Positions 16,550 through 25,964 of a DNA stretch of 40,007 bases are shown piece by piece (within the stretch, counting starts at the first letter, position 1; the number at the start of each line of letters is the position of its first letter). The stretch is taken from contig JAQBQL010000055.1 of NCBI GenBank assembly GCA_028287035.1, positions 1-40,007 of the forward strand, read 5' to 3'. The notes beneath the pieces were generated by a model. That model made no database searches. It had not been told where the DNA came from and saw only the letters and a list, made by a program, of their open reading frames with translations. Source of the DNA: Labilithrix sp. Lineage in GTDB: Bacteria; Myxococcota; Polyangia; Polyangiales; Polyangiaceae. A program made the translations under genes and the position numbers.

Positions 16550-18283
16550 TCACGGCGCTTCGATGATCACGTTCTTCGGCGCGCCGTCGCACGCTTGCTC
16601 GCGGGCGATCACCTCGCGCCACGCGTCGCGGACGCGGAGCTGCGAGGTCAGTGACCGCGTGCACGTGACCCCGTCGAGCAGCGCGTCGCCGCCCCACAAG
16701 ACGAAGTCCGGGACCACGAGCCACACCGCGTCGTCGTCGCGCGTCACGCGCCCCGAAGGGTCCTCGATGCGCAGCGACTTGAGGTCGAGCCCGCCGTCCG
16801 CCCCGCGCGTGAGCACGACGTGCGCGCCCTCGATGCCGAACGTGAGGCGATCATGGGCCTCCGGCGCACGGACGGAGGTCGCGACCGTGCGCGCGACGCC
16901 GGCCTTCGTCGTCACGCACACCGACACGCCGTTCTCGAACGGGGACGTTCCGAAGATGTCCCGGTAGCGGAGCGGTCCTGCACCGAGCGGCGCGCGGAGG
17001 CCGCCGGTGTTGATCAGCGCCACCACCGGCATGCCGGGCGGCGGGGTGCCGGCAGCGCTCACGTGCTGGGCGAGCGCGCGCGCCGTCTGTTCCGCGAGCG
17101 CGGTGCCGTTCAGGGCCTTGTCGAGGCACGCGTTCGGAAGCGTGGTCACGACCGCATCGGCCAGCGCGCGGACCCGCGCCTGCCACGGCGCGACCGCCTC
17201 GCGGACCGCCACGCCGAGCGGCGACATGGCGCTCGAGCCCGCCGCCGCGACGTAGCGATCGACGCGGTCGAGCCGCGGCGCGCCTCCGGCTCCGGCGCGG
17301 CAGAACCTCGTGCGGGTGAGCCCGATACCGTGCGAGTCACTCGAAGCGATCGGGATGCCGCGCACCCTGCCGAGCATCCACTGATGACGATGTCCGCCGA
17401 GGACGAGGTCGGGGCGATCGGCCTTCGGCATGCCGTCGAGGAGCGCCGCGATCTCGCCTCCGCGCCTGGCGCCTTCGGGGTCGGCCGGATCGTCGAGCGT
17501 CTGCGGGAGCACGCCCGAGAGGCTGGCGTGCGCGAGCAGCACGACCGGGGCAGCGCCTGCAGCGCGAAGCGCTCGCACCTCGGCGGCGACCGCAGCGGCG
17601 GCGGCGGTCGTGAAGTCGAGATCCTCGACGTTCGGCTTCAGCGTGGTCAGCGGCGTGTCGGAGGTCGAATAGCCCACGACGCCGACGTTCCAGGGCCCGC
17701 GCCGGATCAGCGCCGACCGGCGCAGCAGCTTCCAGCCGAGCGGCCGACCGTCGAGGCGCCCTATGTTCGAGGACAGGAACGGGAAGTGCGCCTGCGCCAT
17801 GCGCGCGAAGAGCGCGCCGCGCGGCCCGTCCTCCCCCGTCGCGTCGGTTGCGCCAGGCGCCGCGACGACGCGCTCGTACCCCGCGGGCCCGAAGTCGAAC
17901 TCGTGATTGCCGATGGCGACGGCGTCCACGCCCATCACGTTGTAGGCGTCGACGATCGGCGCGCCCTCGGCGAGCGTCGAGTCGATCGGACCCGTGAAGA
18001 GATCGCCCGCGTCGAGGGCGACCACCGCATCGCCCGTGCCGCGCACCTCGGCGAGCCGGTCGGCGAGCGCGAGGACGCCGCCGGCCGGGACGCGGTTGGC
18101 GTCGACCTGCGCGTCCTCGGGGGCGATCTGTCCGTGGAGATCGTTCCAGCTGGCGATCGAGAGGCACTCGCCCGCCGCCGCGCGGGAGCTCGGCGCGCGC
18201 GGCGCCGGCTCGTCGCACCCTCCGACCGTGAGCCCCAGCGCGAGGCCCACCACGACGAGCGAAGGGGCGGCGGCACGCATCAT
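16550..18283 (-). CDS. 5'-nucleotidase/metallophosphatase family lipoprotein
   Basis: The 577-residue protein begins with a signal peptide ending VGGC (C23), indicating a lipoprotein. The calcineurin-like phosphatase domain shows all metal motifs: WNDLHGQ (D48, H50), DAGDLF (D91), GNHEFDFG (N126, H127), LLAHAS and GGHRHQ. The C-terminal 5'-nucleotidase substrate domain is recognisable by NTGGLRAPL and the FENGVSV segment. Periplasmic relatives hydrolyse nucleotides or UDP-sugars to salvage nucleosides and phosphate. Both domains appear intact. ATG at 18283 (or 18280) begins the gene. The upstream gene on the same strand, a TlpA-like lipoprotein, ends 49 bases before it. Confidence 0.92.
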   Translation of the reverse strand: MMRAAAPSLVVVGLALGLTVGGCDEPAPRAPSSRAAAGECLSIASWNDLHGQIAPEDAQVDANRVPAGGVLALADRLAEVRGTGDAVVALDAGDLFTGPIDSTLAEGAPIVDAYNVMGVDAVAIGNHEFDFGPAGYERVVAAPGATDATGEDGPRGALFARMAQAHFPFLSSNIGRLDGRPLGWKLLRRSALIRRGPWNVGVVGYSTSDTPLTTLKPNVEDLDFTTAAAAAVAAEVRALRAAGAAPVVLLAHASLSGVLPQTLDDPADPEGARRGGEIAALLDGMPKADRPDLVLGGHRHQWMLGRVRGIPIASSDSHGIGLTRTRFCRAGAGGAPRLDRVDRYVAAAGSSAMSPLGVAVREAVAPWQARVRALADAVVTTLPNACLDKALNGTALAEQTARALAQHVSAAGTPPPGMPVVALINTGGLRAPLGAGPLRYRDIFGTSPFENGVSVCVTTKAGVARTVATSVRAPEAHDRLTFGIEGAHVVLTRGADGGLDLKSLRIEDPSGRVTRDDDAVWLVVPDFVLWGGDALLDGVTCTRSLTSQLRVRDAWREVIAREQACDGAPKNVIIEAP

Positions 18284-18332
18284 CGGACGCGCACTCTAGC
18301 CCGACCCCCTCGCTCCGCGAAGCCCGTGCCGC

Positions 18333-19124
18333 TTACTGTGCGGCCGGCTTCTTCACGGGCTTCTTGCCGCCCTTCTTGCCGCCCTTCTTCGTGCCCTTCT
18401 TCGGCGGCGTCGCGTCCGCGGCGGTGTCGCCGCTCGCGGTCGCCGTGGTCGCGTCGGCCGGCTTGTCGGTCGCCGCCGTGTCGGACGGCTTGTCCGCGGG
18501 CTTGTCGGACGGCTTGTCCGTCGCGTCCGAGGTCTTCGCGCTCGACGATCCGCCGGACTCGGACGCGAGCGTCGCGAGCTCCTTCTGGATGACGTCCGCC
18601 TCGCCGTCCTTGTAGCCGGCGTGGATGTACCGGACCTTGCCGGTGCTATCGAGGATGTACGTGGTCGGCATCGTGTCGACCTTCCAGCGGCCGGCGATGG
18701 TGTGCCCGTCGTCCCAGCCGATCGCGAACGTCGCGCCGTTCGCCTTCGCGAAGTCGGCGACGCCCTCCGCCTTGTCGTCGACGGAGATGCCGACGACCTG
18801 CACCTTGCCCTGGTTCTGCTTCGACAGCTCCTCCAGCTTCGGGAAGGACTGCTTGCAGGGGCCACACCACGTCGCCCAGAAGTCGACGACCGCGATCTTG
18901 CCCTGAAGGCTGTCGAGGCTGATCGCCCCCTTGCCATTGAGCGTCTCGACCTTGAGATCCGGCGCGCTCTTGCCGACCTCGGCAGGACCGCTCTTGCCGT
19001 CACCGTCCGCAGACGGAGTCATCGGCTCTTTCTTGCTGCCGCCACAAGCGGATGTCCCTGCGAGCGCAGAGACGCCGACGAGGAAGCCAACGACCGCCGC
19101 CGCTCGGGAGTGAAACCATGCCAT
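18333..19124 (-). CDS. TlpA/ResA-like thioredoxin lipoprotein with Lys-rich tail
   Basis: The 263-residue protein has a signal peptide with Cys27 (TSAC) as likely lipidation site, then a TlpA-like thioredoxin fold at about 47-195. The redox motif is WCGPC at 86-90 inside [19 protein letters not shown], and the cis-proline is in TMPTTYIL at 151-158. Such proteins reduce disulfides in the cell envelope, for example in cytochrome c maturation. The last 65 residues are low-complexity: repeats of [13 protein letters not shown] followed by [19 protein letters not shown], probably binding peptidoglycan or lipopolysaccharide (guess). Start ATG 19124 has GAGGG about 8 bases upstream; a GTG further upstream would put residues before the signal peptide. 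Confidence 0.88.
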   Translation of the reverse strand: MAWFHSRAAAVVGFLVGVSALAGTSACGGSKKEPMTPSADGDGKSGPAEVGKSAPDLKVETLNGKGAISLDSLQGKIAVVDFWATWCGPCKQSFPKLEELSKQNQGKVQVVGISVDDKAEGVADFAKANGATFAIGWDDGHTIAGRWKVDTMPTTYILDSTGKVRYIHAGYKDGEADVIQKELATLASESGGSSSAKTSDATDKPSDKPADKPSDTAATDKPADATTATASGDTAADATPPKKGTKKGGKKGGKKPVKKPAAQ

Positions 19125-19318
19125 GCAATTGTCCCTCGGGGCCGTGCACGTGTTGCGATCCACTTCGCTTCACGCCCGCGTTGCTACGCGAGCAAGCCCA
19201 CGGTCCGAGCATATCGAAAGCCTTGCGACGGAACCACGCACTCGTTCGTGTGCGCGAGGGTCGTACTTCGTGGGCGAGGGTCTCGACGGGTTTGCCGCGC
19301 GGCGGCCATCCGTCCACG

Positions 19319-20014
19319 ATGGTCCCCATGTTCCTTCGTCTCACGCGGTTGCCGGCGGCTGCGCTCATCGCCGCCGGCCTCGCGACCGCCGCTTGCGCTC
19401 CCGTCGCGCGCGAGGCCGGACCCGCGACGCCGACGGTCGAGTACGTCGCCGCGCAGGAGATCCTGACTCCTCTGCCGCTCCGCGTGCGGCTGCCCGCGGC
19501 CGAGGACGCCGAGCACGTCGTGGTCCTCTTCCACCTCTGGGGCGAGCGCGGCTGGAAGAACGTGGAGCTCGCCCGCCGCGGGCAGACCTGGTCGGGCGAG
19601 ATCTCGTGCCGCGAGGTGAGCACCGTGACGGGCGACGCGAGGTACTTCTTCGTCGTGCTCGACGACCGGGGCGAGATCGTCGGGGGCAGCGGCTCGCCCG
19701 ACTGGCCGCACGTCGCCACCATCGTGGGCAAGCTGCGGGGTGGGCCGCGGTCGCTCCCCGGGGACGACGCGGTCCTCCGGTGCCATGACCCTGCCGACTG
19801 CCCGCCCGATTTTCCGGGCTGCCCCGCGTACGCCGTGGCGCGCACCAGCTGCCGGAGCGACCACGAGTGCGGCGGCACCGAACGCTGCGCGTGGGACGGG
19901 TACTGCGGCTCCGCGAGCGCCGACGGGCCGACGGGCGGCGAGCCCGCGGTCGAAGATCTCGCGCTCGCGGTCGAGCGGGTGCAGCGCCGGTACCGGAGCC
20001 AGGCGCGAAAATGA
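19319..20014 (+). CDS. Small exported lipoprotein of unknown function with Cys-rich end
   Basis: The 231-residue product has a signal peptide (LPAAALIAAGLATAAC, Cys26 as possible lipid site). The central part, LRVRLPAAEDAEHVVVLFHLWG followed by GWKNVELARRGQTWSGEISC and ARYFFVVLDDRGEIVGGSG, looks like an Ig-like beta-sandwich. It is followed by a Cys-rich stretch containing CHDPADCPPDFPGC and SCRSDHECGGTERCAWDGYC, the myxobacterial pattern of small disulfide modules. I do not recognise a named family. Start is ATG 19319 or ATG 19328, both before the signal peptide. The gene is divergent from the TlpA-like gene, with 194 bases between them in which I see no clear promoter, and ends at a hairpin shared with the RRM gene. 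Confidence 0.75.
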   Translation: MVPMFLRLTRLPAAALIAAGLATAACAPVAREAGPATPTVEYVAAQEILTPLPLRVRLPAAEDAEHVVVLFHLWGERGWKNVELARRGQTWSGEISCREVSTVTGDARYFFVVLDDRGEIVGGSGSPDWPHVATIVGKLRGGPRSLPGDDAVLRCHDPADCPPDFPGCPAYAVARTSCRSDHECGGTERCAWDGYCGSASADGPTGGEPAVEDLALAVERVQRRYRSQARK

Positions 20015-20030
20015 AGGCGAAATGAAGAAC

Positions 20031-20054
20031 GGGGCGTCCCGTGAGGAACGCCCC
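20031..20054. terminator. Bidirectional hairpin terminator between convergent genes
   Basis: GGGGCGT and ACGCCCC form a perfect 7-bp stem with a 10-base loop. It lies 17 bases after the lipoprotein stop (20014) and 34 bases after the RRM stop read on the minus strand. In the minus direction the stem is followed by GTTCTTCATTT, a weak T-rich tract; in the plus direction it is not, so it should work best for the RRM gene. Confidence 0.65.
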
Positions 20055-20087
20055 GCCTGCTAGCGAGCCGAGGCCGCTAGCCGTGGA

Positions 20088-20417
20088 CTACCAGCGGTTA
20101 CCACCGCCGCCACGACCGCCACCACCGCCGCCACCACCGCCACCGCCACCACCGCCGCCGCCGCGAGCCGGACGCTCCTCGGCTTCGTTGACGCGGAGAG
20201 CGCGGCCGTCGACCAGGGCGCCGTTCATCTCGCCGATGGCCTTCTGCGCCGCCTCGGACGTGCCGAGCGTGACGAAGCCGAAGCCGCGGGACTGGCCCGT
20301 TTCGCGATCCGACACGACGTGCACGTCGGTGACCTCACCGAACTGCGAGAAGGCTTCGCGAAGGCCTTCCTTGGAGGTGTTGAAAGAGAGATTCCCGACG
20401 TAGAGACGATTGCCCAT
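20088..20417 (-). CDS. Glycine-rich RNA-binding protein (single RRM)
   Basis: The 109-residue protein is a single RNA-recognition motif plus a glycine tail. RNP2 is LYVGNL (5-10) and RNP1 is RGFGFVTL (44-51), both with the aromatic residues that stack on RNA; the helix FSQFGEVTDVHVVSDRETG is typical. The tail from about residue 86 is almost all Gly with Arg and Asn. Bacterial proteins of this kind (Rbp in cyanobacteria and myxobacteria) bind RNA and are often cold-induced. ATG 20417 was chosen because the motif starts right after it; longer in-frame starts add unrelated residues. A possible promoter lies at 20476-20503 and a hairpin terminator follows the stop. Confidence 0.93.
   Translation of the reverse strand: MGNRLYVGNLSFNTSKEGLREAFSQFGEVTDVHVVSDRETGQSRGFGFVTLGTSEAAQKAIGEMNGALVDGRALRVNEAEERPARGGGGGGGGGGGGGGGGRGGGGNRW
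20100..20163. repeat. Trinucleotide-like CCG/CCA tract coding for the glycine tail
   Basis: On the plus strand the bases are almost entirely CCA, CCG and CCGCCA units (GGC and GGT/GGA glycine codons on the minus strand), interrupted by one CGA. It encodes about 20 consecutive Gly/Arg residues of the RRM protein. Such a tract is prone to in-frame length change by slippage. Confidence 0.8.
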
Positions 20418-20475
20418 AGTGTTCTCGATTCGTTCGTAACAGCCAGGGCTCGAGCCACTGGCGTGTGAGCGCGTG

Positions 20476-20503
20476 ACCATAGCCACCTCGCCCGGATTTG
20501 CAA
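20476..20503 (-). promoter_or_regulatory. Possible sigma-70-type promoter for the RRM gene
   Basis: Read on the minus strand, TTGCAA (20498-20503) and TATGGT (20476-20481) are 16 bases apart, each matching four of six consensus bases. This would start transcription near 20469 and give a leader of about 50 bases before the ATG at 20417. Weak evidence in a GC-rich genome. Confidence 0.3.
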
Positions 20504-20548
20504 GCTCCGACCACCGCGAGCCCAGGATTGACGGTGCTAGCGTGCGTC

Positions 20549-21679
20549 ATGCCCTCCCGGGAGACCCGAACCGCCCAGGCCCGACACTTCATCGACCCGC
20601 TCACGGGGGCCGTCGTCCCGCCCATCCACACGAGCACGACGTACGCACGGGACGCGTCCTACGCCCTCCCCGCGGCGCACGAGTACACGCGGGACGAGAA
20701 CCCGACCTACCTGGCGCCCGAGGCGCTCCTGGCCGAGCTCGAGGGGGGCGCGGGGGCTGCGCTGTTCGCGTCGGGCATGGCGGCCGCGACGACCGCCGTG
20801 CAAGCGTTGACGAGGCCAGGAGCCCGCATCGTCGTGTCGCGGGCGATGTACCAGGGCTTCCGCCTGTGGCTGGCCGACTTCGGCGCGGCCTGGAACGTCG
20901 AGGTCGTCACCGTGGACGCGACGTCCCTCGACCGCGTCCGCGAGGCCGTGCAGGCGGCTCCGACGGCGCTCGTCTGGATCGAGACGCCTGCGAATCCGAC
21001 CTGGGACGTCGTAGACATCGCCGGCGTCGCGGCGATCACGCGCGCGGCGGGCGCGAGGCTCCTCGTCGACTCCACCGTCGCCACGCCGGTCCACACGCAG
21101 CCGCTCGCGCTCGGCGCCGACCTCGTGATGCATGCCGCGACCAAGGCGCTCAATGGCCATAGCGACGTGCTCGCCGGTGCGCTGGTGGCGCGCCAGGACG
21201 ACGAGGTATGGCAGCGCATCCGCTGGCTGCGGCACTTCCAGGGGAACGTGATCGGGCCCTTCGAGGCGTGGCTGCTGCTGAGGGGCATGCGAACGCTCTT
21301 CGTGCGCATGGCGCGGGCGAGCGGCTCGGCGCTCGCGCTGGCGACGGACCTGACGGGACACCCGCGCCTCGAGCGGGTCCTCTACCCAGGCCTGCCGACC
21401 CATCCCGGGCACGCCATCGCTGCGCGCCAGATGACCGACGGGTTCGGATCGATGCTCTCGATCGTGGTGCACGGCGGCGCCGCGGAGGCGCTCGCCGTGG
21501 CCGGCCGGCTCTCCGTGTTCCTGCGCGCGACCTCCCTGGGCGGCGTCGAGAGCCTCGTGGAGCACCGCGCGACCGTCGAAGGCAAGGGCTCGCTCGCGCC
21601 CCAGGGTCTCCTCCGGCTGTCCATCGGCCTCGAGTCGGTCGACGACCTTCGCGCCGATCTCCTCGCGGCGCTCGGCTGA
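20549..21679 (+). CDS. Cys/Met metabolism PLP enzyme (cystathionine gamma-synthase/lyase type)
   Basis: The 376-residue protein is a trans-sulfuration-family, fold-type I PLP enzyme. Visible motifs are STTYARD and YTRDENPTY near the N-terminus, FASGMAAATTAV (cofactor phosphate), WIETPANPTWDVVDI, LLVDSTVATPVHTQPLALGAD and HAATKALNGHSDVLAG, where the Lys forms the Schiff base. The C-terminal domain ends with LAPQGLLRLSIGLESVDDL. Members make or cleave cystathionine, methionine or homocysteine derivatives; which reaction is used here cannot be decided from motifs. ATG 20549 is preferred since the family alignment begins shortly after. It is divergent from the RRM gene and converges on the histone-like gene, with 7 bases between stops. 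Confidence 0.92.
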   Translation: MPSRETRTAQARHFIDPLTGAVVPPIHTSTTYARDASYALPAAHEYTRDENPTYLAPEALLAELEGGAGAALFASGMAAATTAVQALTRPGARIVVSRAMYQGFRLWLADFGAAWNVEVVTVDATSLDRVREAVQAAPTALVWIETPANPTWDVVDIAGVAAITRAAGARLLVDSTVATPVHTQPLALGADLVMHAATKALNGHSDVLAGALVARQDDEVWQRIRWLRHFQGNVIGPFEAWLLLRGMRTLFVRMARASGSALALATDLTGHPRLERVLYPGLPTHPGHAIAARQMTDGFGSMLSIVVHGGAAEALAVAGRLSVFLRATSLGGVESLVEHRATVEGKGSLAPQGLLRLSIGLESVDDLRADLLAALG

Positions 21680-21686
21680 GGAGCGG

Positions 21687-23036
21687 CTAGCGGGCGGTCT
21701 TCTTCTTCGCCGCCGTCTTCTTCTTGGCGGGCGCCTTCTTGGCGGCGGTCTTCTTGGCAGCCGCCTTCTTCTTCGCGGGTGCCTTCTTCGCTGCCGTCTT
21801 CTTGGCGGGGGCCTTCTTGGCCGGTGCCTTCTTCGCGGCGGTCTTCTTCTTCGCGCCGGTCGTGGTGACGGCGGCCTTCTTCTTGGCGGCGGTCTTCTTC
21901 GCGCCGCTCGTCCCGGAGGCGGCCTTCTTGCCACCCTTCGTGGGCGCGACCTTCGTCGAGGTCTTCTTGGCGCTCGTCTTCTTGGCGCCGGTCTTCTTCG
22001 CGGCGGTCTTCTTCGCGGCGGTCTTCGTGGACCCCGCCTTGCGGACGCCCGGCTTCTTCGCCGGGGCCTTCGTCCGCGCGGCGCGCTTCGTCGTCGGCGC
22101 CTCGTCATTTGCGGCCGCGGTCTCGTCTTCCGCATCGTCGAGATCGTCGGCATCGTCGAGATCGTCGGCGTCGTCGACATCGTCGACCTCGTCGGCATCG
22201 ATCGGCGCGGCAGCCGACGGGAGCACGCGACGCGTCTCCAGGTCGTCGTCCTGCTCCGCATCGTCGTCTTCCGGCTCCGGCTCCGGCGCGGGCTCGGGTG
22301 CCCGCGGCGCCCGGCGTGCGGCGCGTGCCGCCTCGGCTGCGCGAGCCTCGGAAGCGCGAGCCTCTGCCGCCGCTCGCTCCTGGGCGGCGACGCGCGCCGC
22401 CGCCATCGCGGCGCCGAGCCGTGCCGCCTCGGCCGGGTCGGGCTCGCTCGCGAGCACCGCCTGCAGCCCCTCACGCGCGCCCTTGTCGGCGAGCTCCACG
22501 ACGCCGTACGCGACCGCCCCGACGACACGGCTCTTGCCCGCCTCGAAGATGACGCCGCTCGCCTCCTCGCCCGAGCCGTGCAGGAACACGTCGAACACGG
22601 GCATGCCGAGCGGGTCGCAGAACGTCTTCACGACGAGCGATCCGGCGAAGGTCGCCTCGTCACCGGTCGACGCGAGCCGCGCCGCCGCGGGCAGGTCCTC
22701 TCCGTCCCACGCCCGGCCCGCCTCGCGCAGCTGCGCCTGCTCGACCGGGGTGAGGTCCGTCAGCTTGGTGGTGCGGAGCGCGCGCGCGCAACGCAGGTCG
22801 CGCGGCAGCTCCGGCAGTCCGGTCGCGTCGCGGAGGGACGCGTCGAGCATCGTCGGGTCCGGCGCGGGGCCCGTGACCGACGAGAGCACCTCGCGCACGA
22901 CGTCCGCAGGAAGATCGTCGAGCGCCTCGAACGCCTCGAAGACCTCGGGCCCGGGCGGATCCTTGTCGAGCCCCGTCAGGATCGAGGCCGCGCGTGCGGC
23001 TTCCGGGGTGCTGGTGACGCTCGCAGGGATCTTCAC
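21687..23036 (-). CDS. Histone H1-like protein with acidic linker and Lys/Ala tail
   Basis: The 449-residue protein has four parts: a folded-looking N-terminal region (1-195) that I do not recognise; an Ala/Glu/Arg-rich helix (200-245); an acidic segment (250-306) dominated by Asp, including repeated DDADDLDDADDLDD; and a basic tail (317-449) built of KKTAAKK, KKAPAKK and KKKTAAKK units like histone H1 and the chlamydial Hc proteins. Such tails bind DNA non-specifically and condense it; the acidic segment may self-inhibit. GTG at 23036 is the only sensible start, as upstream sequence in frame is Arg/Ser-rich. Repetitive coding sequence makes tail length likely to vary between strains. Confidence 0.8.
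   Translation of the reverse strand: MKIPASVTSTPEAARAASILTGLDKDPPGPEVFEAFEALDDLPADVVREVLSSVTGPAPDPTMLDASLRDATGLPELPRDLRCARALRTTKLTDLTPVEQAQLREAGRAWDGEDLPAAARLASTGDEATFAGSLVVKTFCDPLGMPVFDVFLHGSGEEASGVIFEAGKSRVVGAVAYGVVELADKGAREGLQAVLASEPDPAEAARLGAAMAAARVAAQERAAAEARASEARAAEAARAARRAPRAPEPAPEPEPEDDDAEQDDDLETRRVLPSAAAPIDADEVDDVDDADDLDDADDLDDAEDETAAANDEAPTTKRAARTKAPAKKPGVRKAGSTKTAAKKTAAKKTGAKKTSAKKTSTKVAPTKGGKKAASGTSGAKKTAAKKKAAVTTTGAKKKTAAKKAPAKKAPAKKTAAKKAPAKKKAAAKKTAAKKAPAKKKTAAKKKTAR
21690..22088. repeat. Degenerate tandem repeat coding for Lys/Ala/Pro tail
   Basis: The tract is made of imperfect 12-24 base units such as GCGGTCTTCTTC and GCCTTCTTGGC on the plus strand, coding on the minus strand for KKTAAKK, KKAPAKK and related heptads. 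It is strikingly pyrimidine-rich on the plus strand compared with its surroundings, because AAG lysine codons dominate. Confidence 0.75.
22119..22190. repeat. Short tandem repeat coding for Asp-rich segment
   Basis: Imperfect 15-base units of the type ATCGTCGAGATCGTC repeat about four times on the plus strand and encode DDADDLDD units on the minus strand inside the histone-like protein. Confidence 0.7.
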
Positions 23037-23127
23037 GGCGCAACGCGTACCACGGGACCGCGGCGCACGACAATGCGCGCTTTCGGCGGCCTTGCCGGGG
23101 ATCGCGCCCCGCTCGGGCTGTCCGTCG

Positions 23128-23835
23128 TCAGGGCTGCTCGAAGCAGTAGATCCGGTTGACCTGCGAGCACTGCTCGACGGTCGACTTCGTCCAGCGGTCG
23201 TCGGCGTACTCGGCCTCGCCCACGAGCCCGTCCTGTCCGCCGCTGCCGGACGTCCACTGCGCGCAGTCCGGCCCGTCGTAGCTCCCGTTCGGCGCGGTGG
23301 CGGTCCACACGCGGTCCTCCGCGGAGGGCGCCTTCGTTCCCTTCTCGTCGTACTCGAGGGAGCGGGCGAGCGTGCCGCCGAGCAGCTCCGCGCGCGAGGC
23401 GACCGCGACCTGCCCGTCCGCGCGCAGCCACGGCCCGGCTCCGGTGACACGGTCCGCCGCGTTCGTGCCCGGCACGGACAGCCATGCTCGGAAGCTCCCC
23501 GTGAGACCCTGCGCGGTGCCGAGCGCCGTGCACCTTGCATCGGCCCCCGCGAGGCCCCCGAGGTTCGCGTTCGCCACGGTCGACGAGACGAAGGCGTGGA
23601 GCGTGCGCGGCGCGCCGTCACCCGCCTCGCCCGCGGCGTCCGTCGCGCCGTCCGCGGCATCCTTGCCTCCGTCGTTCGCGGCATCCCCCCCAGGGGGTAT
23701 GACGCGATCAGGGAGCGGCGCCGGCGGCTCCTCTTCCTCGACCTCGAAATTCGGCTCTGCGCACGCCGAAGCGACGGCCGACGCGGCGAAGACCGTGATC
23801 GAGGCAGCGCACAGGCGTGAGAAGAAAAGGCGCAC
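23128..23835 (-). CDS. Exported DUF1554-like (endostatin-fold) protein
   Basis: The 235-residue protein has a signal peptide ending ASAC (possible lipoprotein, Cys25), an acidic-Pro linker with Asp/Ala repeats (residues 28-76), and one C-terminal domain. That domain reads HAFVSSTVANANLGGLAGADARC, FRAWLS, VWTATAPNGSYDGPDCAQW and ends VNRIYCFEQ, a good match to the DUF1554-like, collagen-endostatin-fold domain common in Leptospira and myxobacterial surface proteins. Six Cys residues probably form disulfides. Binding partner unknown. ATG at 23835. It is upstream of the histone-like gene on the same strand with a 91-base gap, and divergent from the FHA/sigma-54 activator. Confidence 0.82.
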   Translation of the reverse strand: MRLFFSRLCAASITVFAASAVASACAEPNFEVEEEEPPAPLPDRVIPPGGDAANDGGKDAADGATDAAGEAGDGAPRTLHAFVSSTVANANLGGLAGADARCTALGTAQGLTGSFRAWLSVPGTNAADRVTGAGPWLRADGQVAVASRAELLGGTLARSLEYDEKGTKAPSAEDRVWTATAPNGSYDGPDCAQWTSGSGGQDGLVGEAEYADDRWTKSTVEQCSQVNRIYCFEQP

Positions 23836-23973
23836 GATGACGAGGCATCATAGCGGCGCGGCGCGTCGACGCGAGCGCACCTTGGAGCGAACGCACTCAC
23901 GAAGGCTCACGCAGCGCGTCGGCGACGTCATCGCGCGGTCGACCCCGGCCGCCCGTGGGGTAGAGTGTCGGCC

Positions 23974-25425
<1,452 letters not shown>

Positions 25426-25428
25426 GCG

Positions 25429-25908
25429 TCAGCCCACCTCGACCTTGACCTCGCCGCCCCCGATCGACGCGCCGGGGTCGAGCGCGAACAGCCGGACGCG
25501 ACCGCTCGCGGCGGCACGTCCCTGCTCGTCGGCGACGGTCGCCTCCCACACCTGCGTGCTCCGGCCGCGCGCGAGCGGCCTCGCAGTGACGGTGAGGCGC
25601 CCGGTCCGTACCGCGTGGAGGAAGGACGTGTGGTTCTCGAGACCGACCACGCCGCGCCCCTGGCGCATCGCGTACACCGCGGCGCCGACCGACGTGACCG
25701 TCTCGATGAGCCCGGCGTGCACCCCGCCGTGCACGACGCCGTACGGCTGGAGGTGCTGGGGTCCGACGTCGATCTCGGCGACCACCTCGTCGGCGCCGAC
25801 GCGGACGAACCGGAGCCCCATCGCCTGGTTCCAGCCGTCACGCGATGCGTTCATCCGCGCGGCGAGGTCTTCGGGCGTCAGCGGTGGCGAGGCGGCGGCA
25901 TCGGTCAT
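25429..25908 (-). CDS. PaaI-type hotdog-fold thioesterase
   Basis: The 159-residue protein has the hotdog helix motif VVHGGVHAGLIETVTSVGA, the pattern of PaaI/YdiI thioesterases in which the Asp/Glu (here E in LIET) is catalytic, and the strands GLENHTSFLHAVRTGRLTVTARPLARGRSTQVWEA cut into typical beta order. These enzymes hydrolyse acyl-CoA or aromatic acyl-CoA esters. ATG 25908 is chosen because upstream residues do not match. It is convergent with the FHA regulator (stops 3 bases apart) and divergent from the dienelactone-hydrolase-like gene, with 56 bases between starts. Confidence 0.88.
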   Translation of the reverse strand: MTDAAASPPLTPEDLAARMNASRDGWNQAMGLRFVRVGADEVVAEIDVGPQHLQPYGVVHGGVHAGLIETVTSVGAAVYAMRQGRGVVGLENHTSFLHAVRTGRLTVTARPLARGRSTQVWEATVADEQGRAAASGRVRLFALDPGASIGGGEVKVEVG

Positions 25909-25964
25909 CGCGGCGATCGTACAGCGACTCACCCGGGCTCGCGAACGACGGCTATAGACACGGC

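Noticed and set aside
20532..20548. TTGACG just before the PLP-enzyme gene as a -35 box
   Set aside because: A matching -10 box would fall inside the coding sequence after the ATG at 20549.
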